64,000 nucleotides of DNA, taken from assembly GCA_965249965.1 (NCBI GenBank), contig OZ252262.1, positions 3,038,001 through 3,102,000 on the forward strand, read 5' to 3'. Positions within the stretch are counted from its first letter, which is position 1; each line of letters begins with the position of its first letter. The notes below the pieces were generated by a model. That model ran no database searches. It was not told the DNA's origin and was given only the letters and a program-made list of their open reading frames with translations. Positions 57,022-64,000 of this stretch are shown piece after piece. Position numbers and translations under genes: made by a program. Source of the DNA: HXMU1420-13 sp965249965 (lineage in GTDB: Bacteria; Bacteroidota; Rhodothermia; Balneolales; Balneolaceae).

Positions 57022-59279
57022 TATGATTGAATCTTGAATGCTATATAAGGTACAATCGGAAGTTGGTCAGATCGTCGGTTTGTGAAAACATCATAGAAAA
57101 ATAAATTTGCACGATCATAAGCGTTGATTACACCTACTTTTACATTGAGATCTGCAGCAAAATTATCTAATACAAAATCGCGCTCAACCGATGCATCTAG
57201 CCTGTGATAAACGGGAAGTCTTCCCTGAAACGGTTTATCTAATATAACACGTCTTGTACCAACTGTATTTCGCACATCCGGCAAGCCTTGATCGAAAAAT
57301 AGAACTTCATCAAACCCTATGGGCTGCGTGAATGGCACCCCTGTTCCTAATTGCCAACGAACGCCTATTAAATAATCACCCCATTTATAACTGACTGTGG
57401 TATTTACCTGATGTCGCCGATCGTGTGGAGGATTAAATGCCTGAACGGGTTCATCGAACCAAAAACCAAAATTATCCTGAGCAGACTCGTACGTTGTTAA
57501 ACTGTACCCATACCCAACTACACCATAAAATCGACCTTTTGAATATTCAAATCGAAGATCGGCACCATAGGTGTCGCCGTCTGCTAACGTTAATTCGGTA
57601 GAAACTCGTGCTACTGTAGTCCAGGTAGGAATCGAGATATTCTTCAAATTCTTATAGTAGCCCTCAAGAGACCAATTAAAATTACCAATGGATTGCTGCC
57701 AACTAAGCAAATAATGCGTTGATTCCATTTGTGGGCCGTCAAATGGCGCTCTCATCCAGATTACGAAAACCGAGCTTGCATCCCGCATATCGCTAATGCC
57801 AAACATGGGTTGTCGATAGACCCCATAAACAGCACTAAGTTCTTCATTTTTGGTACCAAATGGTTGATATGTAGCCCGAACCCTTGGCTCATAACTTGGG
57901 TCATATGTTCCGGGAAATACCGATAAAACTATCCCGGGATTTATTGAAATTTTTGAACTTATTGGAACCGAAACCTCAATATGTGCGCCCATGTTGAATA
58001 ATCCGTATCGCTCGGTATCCAAATCCTGAAATCTCCCTCGAATATCATAATTCATATACCGAGTATTTAAAAACGCCCCATAAACAACACGAATATCATT
58101 TCTGTATTGGGTTACATTCACATCCATATAAAATCGTGAAACACGCGAAAATGAGTCTTTTTGATCTTCGTTTCGTGAATTATTCCACATATGCGAAAAA
58201 TTCACATTCGTTTCTAACAAGGTTTTAGACTCTTCCGGTAATACCTGGCATTGCCCCCCAACAAGGAAATTACCCCATCGTATGGTCTCATCTTTATCAA
58301 AATCGAGTCGACCTCTATCGTAGGTATGCATGGTTAATGCAGAACATTGAACATCGTTGGAATTGAAGCTTACTTTCCCATAATGCGACTCAAATTTTAG
58401 TGGCTGTTCTGGTTCGATAAATGCTTTGCTCGTAGACTCAATAAGTGAACGGCGCATTGAGATTATCCAGGATGCTGCCTCTGAACCTAACGGCCCTTCT
58501 GCGACTATATCTGCCAGAAATGGACTTACTGATGCACTGGCTTTGTAATCGAATTTGTTACCGTTACGCATATTAATGTCAAGAACAGATGAAACACGCC
58601 CTGTGTAATAAGGAGAAAATCCGCCTGCGTAAAAGTCGGCATTTGCAATTAAATCTTGCGGAAATGGTGAGAAAAAACCTACGATATGAAATGGTTTGTA
58701 AATCAAAATCCCGTCAACGAGCACCATATTTTCTGAAGGTGAACCACCTCGAATGAACACTTGCCCCCCCCTGCTACCAAGAGATACAACTCCGGGAAGT
58801 GTTTGTAAATAACTTACTAAATCGCCCCCAACTGCCGGGGTGGGAACACGGCTTAAATCGATAGGTGAAACGCGTTGCCTGCCTTCTTCCCTCAGCACAG
58901 CACCTGCAGGTTGCTCAACAACTACTACACCAAGTTCTGATTCATCAGGTTTTAATCCAGTGCTAAATGTTTTTGTATCTCTGAGCTTGAAAATCAGTGT
59001 ATCAACATGCGTGGTATAGCCTAAGAAACTAACCCTAAGTTCGTAGGTACCGGGGCGAATGGATCCAATTTGGTAAAAGCCATTCTTATCAGTAGCGGTC
59101 CCTTTGAAGCGATTATCATTATTAATGTCTTTAATTGTGACATTGGCTCCTTCTAGGGTTTGCGAAGTCGAGTAATCAGAAATCACCCCTTGTAGCGAGG
59201 CCCATTGGGCTTTCCCATCAGTGCTAACAACAATAGTTAGAAAAATAACAAAGAGAATGTAGCAGTATCTCAACGGCAA
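57021..59279 (-). CDS. TonB-dependent outer-membrane receptor with carboxypeptidase-like N-domain
   Basis: A 752-residue protein: signal peptide (VIFLTIVVSTDGKAQ), CarboxypepD-regulatory-like domain (about 25-110; LEGANVTIKDINNDN, SIRPGTYELRVSFLGYTTH), plug domain (about 125-225; DLVSYLQTLPGVVSLGSRGG, VFIRGGSPSENMVLVDGI) and a beta barrel. It lacks the SusD partner; the DUF4249 lipoprotein at 56116 follows instead. Energy-coupled import of an unknown nutrient across the outer membrane is the expected role. Confidence 0.88.
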   Translation of the reverse strand: MPLRYCYILFVIFLTIVVSTDGKAQWASLQGVISDYSTSQTLEGANVTIKDINNDNRFKGTATDKNGFYQIGSIRPGTYELRVSFLGYTTHVDTLIFKLRDTKTFSTGLKPDESELGVVVVEQPAGAVLREEGRQRVSPIDLSRVPTPAVGGDLVSYLQTLPGVVSLGSRGGQVFIRGGSPSENMVLVDGILIYKPFHIVGFFSPFPQDLIANADFYAGGFSPYYTGRVSSVLDINMRNGNKFDYKASASVSPFLADIVAEGPLGSEAASWIISMRRSLIESTSKAFIEPEQPLKFESHYGKVSFNSNDVQCSALTMHTYDRGRLDFDKDETIRWGNFLVGGQCQVLPEESKTLLETNVNFSHMWNNSRNEDQKDSFSRVSRFYMDVNVTQYRNDIRVVYGAFLNTRYMNYDIRGRFQDLDTERYGLFNMGAHIEVSVPISSKISINPGIVLSVFPGTYDPSYEPRVRATYQPFGTKNEELSAVYGVYRQPMFGISDMRDASSVFVIWMRAPFDGPQMESTHYLLSWQQSIGNFNWSLEGYYKNLKNISIPTWTTVARVSTELTLADGDTYGADLRFEYSKGRFYGVVGYGYSLTTYESAQDNFGFWFDEPVQAFNPPHDRRHQVNTTVSYKWGDYLIGVRWQLGTGVPFTQPIGFDEVLFFDQGLPDVRNTVGTRRVILDKPFQGRLPVYHRLDASVERDFVLDNFAADLNVKVGVINAYDRANLFFYDVFTNRRSDQLPIVPYIAFKIQS

Positions 59280-59441
59280 TATGTTTGGATGACCTTCCCG
59301 ACTTGTCTTTTAAATTAAAGACAGATTACTGAGTATAACAACGCTGATATCAGATTATTTCGTTCTTTCAGAAATTAGTTTCTAATACAATAAGGTGGAA
59401 ATTCTATAAAGTAGATGTTAATGCTTAACCATCAATTGCAC

Positions 59442-60242
59442 TTACATCGCGTTATACCAGTTCATGGTTTCATCGATAAATGTGTGTATGATGTCATTTG
59501 CTTCTTTCTTCGACGTCATTTGTAACTCTTTCAAAGAAAGTACCGCGCCATGCCAGTCATCTACTACCCAACGACCATATGATAGTTCATTGATTTCACT
59601 GTAGTCTGCTTCCCCTTCTTTAGGATAACAGGTTGCGTAAAAATAGGGCGCTCCAACATGATCATCTTTCATTGCAAAGCCGAACCCAATTCCAAGTTTC
59701 TCATTCAAATCCATATAAATACCCGTATCAAAATGATGAGGCCAAATGCGGATTTCTTCGTTTTGATTGAAAGATTTCAAAAGATAATCACACGCTTCAT
59801 TCGCAATCGTTCTCCAATAAACCCAGTCATTTAATGCCAGCCGTGATAGTAATGCAACAGATTGCCCCATAAACGGATAATCAGGAATCTCGTAATGCAT
59901 TGGTTCCTGAAATTTTGAACTATCTAAGCCTTCTTTTTTAAGCGTTTTTCTAAGCTGATTTTCGATCTCATCGATGTGTTTTTTTGCTGTTGAAACGGTT
60001 TGCAAATTGTTCCCGGCTTCATCCAACCAAACAAAACAAACATCCATAAGTCGGAGTATTAATCTGATTTTATTTTGTTCAGTTTCTATCCACCTACCTG
60101 AAATATGCCCTCGATCTGGATTGAATCCGAGATTGGTATGGCTGTCATCTTTTTTAGGATGCACATAGGTGCGATTTGCCTTCGCAATAATTTGACAAAG
60201 ACGATGAAGTTGCTGATCAGCCTGAATGTAATTATTGCTCAT
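59442..60242 (-). CDS. Conserved protein of unknown function (DUF5996-like, tentative)
   Basis: A 266-residue soluble protein from the ATG at 60242, which overlaps the preceding gene's end by 11 bases; a GTG at 60251 is an alternative. Notable motifs are WPHHFDTGIYMDL (about 165-177), GFGFAMKDDHVGAPYFY and WHGAVLSLKEL. The HH...D and D..H residues could form a metal site. The sequence resembles DUF5996-type proteins, but I cannot confirm this. No signal peptide or membrane helix. Last gene of the redox operon, so it may process or bind a partner of the Rieske proteins (inferred). Confidence 0.7.
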   Translation of the reverse strand: MSNNYIQADQQLHRLCQIIAKANRTYVHPKKDDSHTNLGFNPDRGHISGRWIETEQNKIRLILRLMDVCFVWLDEAGNNLQTVSTAKKHIDEIENQLRKTLKKEGLDSSKFQEPMHYEIPDYPFMGQSVALLSRLALNDWVYWRTIANEACDYLLKSFNQNEEIRIWPHHFDTGIYMDLNEKLGIGFGFAMKDDHVGAPYFYATCYPKEGEADYSEINELSYGRWVVDDWHGAVLSLKELQMTSKKEANDIIHTFIDETMNWYNAM

Positions 60243-61029
60243 TGCTCGCAATTTTTCTTTGAATTTGATCTGGATTTATTTCCAGAACATTCCAACCCAA
60301 TTGCTGGTAGTAATTCCCGTTAATTGTGATTGTTTCCCCAACATATTGAAGTAAATCTACATTTATTTCTTCACCCCCAGTGCCCGAAACTAAATAATAT
60401 TTGTACGATTGAGCCGATGTTTGCCAAACCCGAATAACGGGTGGAATTCCACCACTTATACAACGAATTGCACAACTCTTATGAATCTTACCTTCTCCCG
60501 GTTTCATCACACCGAAATAACATTTCGAATCAAGAATCTCGCCGGTTACCTCAATTTGATTGAACGGCATTTCAATCTCTAAAGGCTGTCTAAAATTTCC
60601 CGTTGATTCCACGAAACTATCTGCTTCTGAGGTTAACTCCATCAAAGTGATTCCGTCTCCATAAATTAAAGTGCCGTTCAAAGTGATTTCCTTCAAATTT
60701 AATGAACCTTCGCGTTCTTCAATGTTTTCCATGATGGATTTCGCACCGAATTTTCCAAATCCTACTAACAAAACACTTTCCGAAACATGTTCCGGTTTAT
60801 CTTTTGTGATTTGAATCATAGGAAAAGGTTCTGCGATATATACTCCTGTAATTGAACTGGTAGTCCCAAACTCAAAGACATGATCATTGAACGGTTTTTG
60901 ACCAGTAAGTAGAAATGTGATCAGAAATGGAATCAACACGGTGAACAACATCAGGATATTTCGAAGGAACTTTCGATTCGAATCAGGCATATCATCCTGC
61001 CAACCAATGTAGAAATTGTCTTTACTCAT
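60232..61029 (-). CDS. Membrane-anchored protein with Cys/His motif, redox operon
   Basis: A 265-residue protein: short cytoplasmic N-terminus, one helix (about 24-42), then an extracytoplasmic beta-rich region. The core motif spans residues 166-195 with Cys170, His183, Cys186 and Cys190 (SKCYFGVMKPGEGKIHKSC, then CISGGIPP). The spacing could bind a metal, Fe-S cluster or haem, or form a disulphide; the identity is open. It overlaps the next gene by 11 bases and the previous one by 4, so it is an integral part of the operon. I do not know a characterised homologue. Confidence 0.75.
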   Translation of the reverse strand: MSKDNFYIGWQDDMPDSNRKFLRNILMLFTVLIPFLITFLLTGQKPFNDHVFEFGTTSSITGVYIAEPFPMIQITKDKPEHVSESVLLVGFGKFGAKSIMENIEEREGSLNLKEITLNGTLIYGDGITLMELTSEADSFVESTGNFRQPLEIEMPFNQIEVTGEILDSKCYFGVMKPGEGKIHKSCAIRCISGGIPPVIRVWQTSAQSYKYYLVSGTGGEEINVDLLQYVGETITINGNYYQQLGWNVLEINPDQIQRKIASNEQ

Positions 61030-62069
61030 TCTCCCTCCACGTTAGCAGGTTCAATAAAAGTCCCTTCAGGTTTTGGTGATGGATCCACCCATACAATATC
61101 ACCTAAAATTTTCACTTTATACGTGTGCAGAACCTCTTTAAATGGTGGTGGTGATTGTCCGTTTTCAGGTAAATATTGATATCCATGCCAGGGACAGGTA
61201 ATGCAACCATCTACAATTTTACCTTCACCAAGTGGCCCCATTTGATGTTTACACACATTATGTACGGCAGATATTTTACCCTCGTACTTGAAAATGGCGA
61301 TATTCTCCCCATTTACAAAGATGGTTTTTGCACGTTTTTCGGGGATTTCACTAACTGGTCCAATCTCAACAAATCCATTTTTTACTAACGCTTTTTTCTC
61401 ATTTTTGAGACGATTTAATTCGATATATCCAGCTGTTAAATGAAGCCCACTCACGGATATAAATCCAATGATTAAAACTACCCAGTATGCAAGATGATTT
61501 TCATATTGAAGTGCTCCGAGTGCTACATGTAACACCAATAACGCATACGCCACATACACGCTCATATGGAGTGCTTTCCAGACTTTTGGCGACAAGTTTT
61601 TTAACCAGAAGTCATGGCTGGTAGCTGCCATCAGAAATAAAATGACAAGCGCAAAAAACCCAAGAATCTGAAATGGAAACTCGCTTATTGCCTGGTAATT
61701 CTGATTTGAAGTGAACACACTTACTATTGGATTTACGTCACCCAGTGCATGAAATTGAACAATCGAAAATGCTCCGTGAATAAGAGCAATGAAAAACATT
61801 GATACACCTAAATGGCGACGATTATACAGGAGCGGCAGAAAACGATTATCCATTCTGGCAAGTGGTCCAATCATCAAAATGAGATGCAATAATGTAAACG
61901 CAGTAAACGCTGTTGCCCGAATTATTAACGTTTCAGCTGTGATCTGAGGAAAGTTCACTAGTTGGAATCCAATAAACAGTAATAATGTCCCTAAAATCCC
62001 TGACGAAAGTATGCGGTCATACTTCTTCTTCTGATTATTCCATAATACCGCTTCGTACTTAACGCCCAT
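61026..62069 (-). CDS. Ferric-reductase-like membrane protein fused to a Rieske domain
   Basis: The ATG at 62069 (347 residues) is chosen because it overlaps the TAA of a 28-codon gene as TAATG; a GTG-type start at 62120 would run through that gene. Six or so helices (about 20-210) with conserved His residues (HLILMIGPLARMDNRFLPLLYNRRHLG, HDFWLKNLSPKVWKALH) match ferric-reductase-like haem-binding domains. The C-terminal Rieske [2Fe-2S] domain has Cys273/His275 (CKH) and Cys292/His295 (CPWH). It should carry electrons across the inner membrane between haem and the Fe-S cluster. Donor and acceptor are unknown. Confidence 0.85.
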   Translation of the reverse strand: MGVKYEAVLWNNQKKKYDRILSSGILGTLLLFIGFQLVNFPQITAETLIIRATAFTAFTLLHLILMIGPLARMDNRFLPLLYNRRHLGVSMFFIALIHGAFSIVQFHALGDVNPIVSVFTSNQNYQAISEFPFQILGFFALVILFLMAATSHDFWLKNLSPKVWKALHMSVYVAYALLVLHVALGALQYENHLAYWVVLIIGFISVSGLHLTAGYIELNRLKNEKKALVKNGFVEIGPVSEIPEKRAKTIFVNGENIAIFKYEGKISAVHNVCKHQMGPLGEGKIVDGCITCPWHGYQYLPENGQSPPPFKEVLHTYKVKILGDIVWVDPSPKPEGTFIEPANVEGE

Positions 62070-62155
62070 TACATTGCCATGATTAAAACGGTTAACGTTA
62101 TCACACTTAGAACCGCCCAAAGCAACACGTGTTTTTTTCTTAGTGAAGCTTTCAT
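62069..62155 (-). CDS. 28-residue single-helix membrane peptide
   Basis: A short frame, ATG at 62155, coding MKASLRKKHVLLWAVLSVIT and eight further residues to TAA at 62069: a basic N-terminus and one hydrophobic helix. Its ATG overlaps the stop of the 69-residue gene (ATGA) and its stop overlaps the next ATG (TAATG), an arrangement hard to explain unless it is translated. Probably a small subunit or assembly factor of the redox complex (inferred). Confidence 0.65.
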   Translation of the reverse strand: MKASLRKKHVLLWAVLSVITLTVLIMAM

Positions 62156-62361
62156 GATCGTGCCCTCATCCATTTTTTTACAAATAATGGCCAGAACACT
62201 ATCAAACCGGGAATAATAAGCAGCCTAAAAAACCGTGATGAATCTTTTGCACTTTCGTCAACCTTATAAAGACCGGTATCAATAAATATCAAACTGAATA
62301 TCAGTCCAATAACAAGATACCCGCCAATGATCATTAAAATAATTGATACAATTTCTTCCAT
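62152..62361 (-). CDS. Small membrane protein, redox operon
   Basis: A 69-residue protein with an N-terminal helix (about 4-27) and a second hydrophobic stretch (about 47-60) separated by a charged linker (YKVDESAKDSSRFF), ending in a basic tail. It starts 1 base after the upstream gene's stop and overlaps the 28-codon gene downstream. No family recognised; membrane location is clear. Confidence 0.75.
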   Translation of the reverse strand: MEEIVSIILMIIGGYLVIGLIFSLIFIDTGLYKVDESAKDSSRFFRLLIIPGLIVFWPLFVKKWMRARS

Positions 62362-62362
62362 A

Positions 62363-63976
62363 TCAGAGTACCGGTTTCATTCCTGCATATTGAATTCCAG
62401 TTAATCGGTGCATTTCGTAATTCAATGTGCTTAAGTCATTGAAATTGAAATTCTGGACACTGGAATGACCGCATGCACGAGCTATGACTTTTATTAATTC
62501 ATTGGTAGCGTCGAAAAAATTATGCAACTGCTTTGCTGAAGATTCCACGATTAACCGGCTGCGCAAATTTTCTTTCATAGTTGCAATGCCAACCGGGCAA
62601 TTATTGCTATTGCACGCACGCATACCTAAGCATCCAATAGCCTGGATTGCTGAATTTGAAACCGCAATAGCATCTGCACCAAGCATCATAGCTTTTGCAA
62701 AATCTTCGGCTACTCTAAGCCCGCCAGTTATTACTAAACTTACCTTTGGATCACTCTCATCCAAGTGTTTCCGAGCCCTGGCTAATGCCGGAATGGTTGG
62801 AACGTTGATGTTATTTCGAAGTACGGTTGGCGCCGAACCAGTACCGCCACCTCGTCCATCCAAAATGATATAATCCACCCCAACTTCTAGTGCAAAATCG
62901 ATATCTGCTTCTATGTGACTGGCAGCAATTTTAAAACCAATGGGGATTCCCCCTGTTAACTCTCGTACTTCACCTGCTAATTCTCTGAAATCCGAAGCTG
63001 TTTTTATATCTGGAAAAGCTGCGGGTGAAATAGCCGTTTGTCCCACTTCTAGTCCGCGTACTTTCGCAATTTCTTCTGTCACCTTATTACCCGGTAAATG
63101 TCCACCTGTTCCGGTTTTTGCACCCTGACCACCTTTAAAATGAAAAGCCTGGGCTTTCTTCACTTTATCAAAAGAGAAGCCAAACTTGCCTGAAGCAAGT
63201 TCATAAAAATACCGTGAATTATTTTCCTGTTCTTCGGGCAACATACCCCCTTCCCCGCTACAAATTCCGGTTCCTGCCATTTCTGCTCCCATCGACAATG
63301 CGATTTTCGCTTCTCGTGATAGTGCTCCAAAACTCATATCGCTTACGAAAATAGGAATCTCTAATTCGAGTGGCTTCTTTGCTTTTTTACCAATTGTCAC
63401 TTTTGTAGAAACTTCTTCATTATCTAACAATGGTCGCTTTGCAAGCTGTGCAGGTAGAAACTGAATATTCTCCCATTTTGGAAGGGTATTTCGATCAACG
63501 CCCATTGCTTCTGAAGGACCATGATGCCCAACATTCTTTAACCCATTTTTGGCTAATTCTTTAATGTACTTTGTGTAAGGCTCGGTGTCTTCAGGGTGAG
63601 TATCGGCATATTGCCCGAGATATGCATCTCGATCGAATGGCTGTGGATGCTCTTCCAGATAAGCATTGATTTCATCTTCATTCACCCAAACTGCATCATT
63701 CTCGATCCATGCTTCGAACTTGTTTAGTACTTCAGAATTATTGTATTCGCTAATACCTGTGTCGAATCTGTAATCCCAATGGTGAACTCCACACATTAAA
63801 TTCTCGCCATCAATGTACCCATCACCGAGCAATGCGCCGCGATGCAAACATCGCCCATAAAGCACGGAAATGTTCTCGTCATATCGAATAGCGACTAAAT
63901 CCAGACCGTTTACCAAAAAATGTGTTGGGTCCCGATCCTCTAAATCACCCCAATTGCATAGTTTTTTCTTTGTCAT
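62363..63976 (-). CDS. Rieske domain fused to a glutamate-synthase-like FMN-binding domain
   Basis: A 537-residue protein. The N-terminal Rieske domain (about 1-105) has Cys43/His45 (CLH) and Cys62/His65 (CGVH). The rest (about 150-537) is the GltB central FMN domain: FHFKGGQGAKTGTGGHLPG, DGRGGGTGSAPTVLRNN and a 3Fe-4S motif Cys449-x5-Cys455-x4-Cys460 (CLGMRACNSNNC). The glutaminase domain of true glutamate synthase is absent. It is an electron-transfer flavoprotein of unknown substrate; the Rieske fusion suggests it passes electrons to or from the membrane proteins of this operon. The upstream end of the operon may lie beyond the window. Confidence 0.88.
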   Translation of the reverse strand: MTKKKLCNWGDLEDRDPTHFLVNGLDLVAIRYDENISVLYGRCLHRGALLGDGYIDGENLMCGVHHWDYRFDTGISEYNNSEVLNKFEAWIENDAVWVNEDEINAYLEEHPQPFDRDAYLGQYADTHPEDTEPYTKYIKELAKNGLKNVGHHGPSEAMGVDRNTLPKWENIQFLPAQLAKRPLLDNEEVSTKVTIGKKAKKPLELEIPIFVSDMSFGALSREAKIALSMGAEMAGTGICSGEGGMLPEEQENNSRYFYELASGKFGFSFDKVKKAQAFHFKGGQGAKTGTGGHLPGNKVTEEIAKVRGLEVGQTAISPAAFPDIKTASDFRELAGEVRELTGGIPIGFKIAASHIEADIDFALEVGVDYIILDGRGGGTGSAPTVLRNNINVPTIPALARARKHLDESDPKVSLVITGGLRVAEDFAKAMMLGADAIAVSNSAIQAIGCLGMRACNSNNCPVGIATMKENLRSRLIVESSAKQLHNFFDATNELIKVIARACGHSSVQNFNFNDLSTLNYEMHRLTGIQYAGMKPVL

Positions 63977-64000
63977 AGTACCTTTTAATTAATAACCCCA

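Noticed and set aside
62363..63976. Large subunit of glutamate synthase (gltB)
   Set aside because: Only the FMN domain is present; the N-terminal glutaminase domain is replaced by a Rieske domain, so glutamate synthesis from glutamine is not supported.

Overview
The window looks like chromosome from a Balneolota (Balneolales) or closely related FCB-group bacterium. The grounds are the type IX secretion C-terminal tails carrying NYPNPFNPS, the DUF5916, DUF4249 and DUF4402 families, a TonB receptor with a carboxypeptidase-like N-terminal domain, A+T-rich coding sequence by eye, and start codons mostly without clear Shine-Dalgarno sequences. I saw no rRNA, tRNA, CRISPR array, phage or insertion sequence. 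No gap over about 300 bases remains once the usher start is corrected.

Region 1 (1-31.5 kb, all on +) is a surface-appendage island. It opens with two tandem paralogous giant T9SS-exported proteins, the first cut by the window edge. Two copies of a three-gene cassette of membrane-anchored pseudopilin-like proteins follow, then a small secreted protein. Next come four DUF4402 pilus-subunit genes; the fourth lies between two terminators and is probably the major pilin. The last block is a tightly packed operon: PapD-like chaperone, outer-membrane usher with a C-terminal TPR domain, a FliF-FliG fusion, a TPR lipoprotein, a MotA-like protein and a MotB-like protein with three SPOR repeats. So a chaperone-usher pilus is encoded together with a rotor-like and a stator-like part of the flagellar motor, with no flagellin, rod, hook, FliM/FliN or export genes nearby. 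The usher tail and the TPR lipoprotein carry visibly related TPR modules, which would be natural couplers between the inner-membrane motor and the outer-membrane usher. I consider this the candidate undescribed system. The usher carries a T11 tract that breaks its reading frame.

Region 2 (31.5-47.3 kb) is mainly housekeeping: pdhABC (E1 alpha, E1 beta, E2), alaS, a DUF502 membrane protein, a plant-type ferredoxin-NADP reductase, a helical-repeat membrane protein, a lone response-regulator receiver, a lipoprotein, a DAO-family oxidoreductase, a MerC-like protein, a T9SS-exported beta-propeller protein, an alpha/beta hydrolase and a BI-1 protein.

Region 3 (47.3-59.3 kb, all on -) holds two paralogous DUF5916 outer-membrane proteins, a four-gene ECF sigma / anti-sigma (HEAT) / DUF4097 / DUF4097 operon, and a TonB receptor with a DUF4249 lipoprotein. 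Region 4 (59.4-64 kb, all on -) is a redox operon: Rieske plus glutamate-synthase-like FMN protein, a 69-aa membrane protein, an overlooked 28-aa membrane peptide, a ferric-reductase-like membrane protein with its own Rieske domain, a membrane-anchored Cys/His-motif protein and a protein of unknown function.
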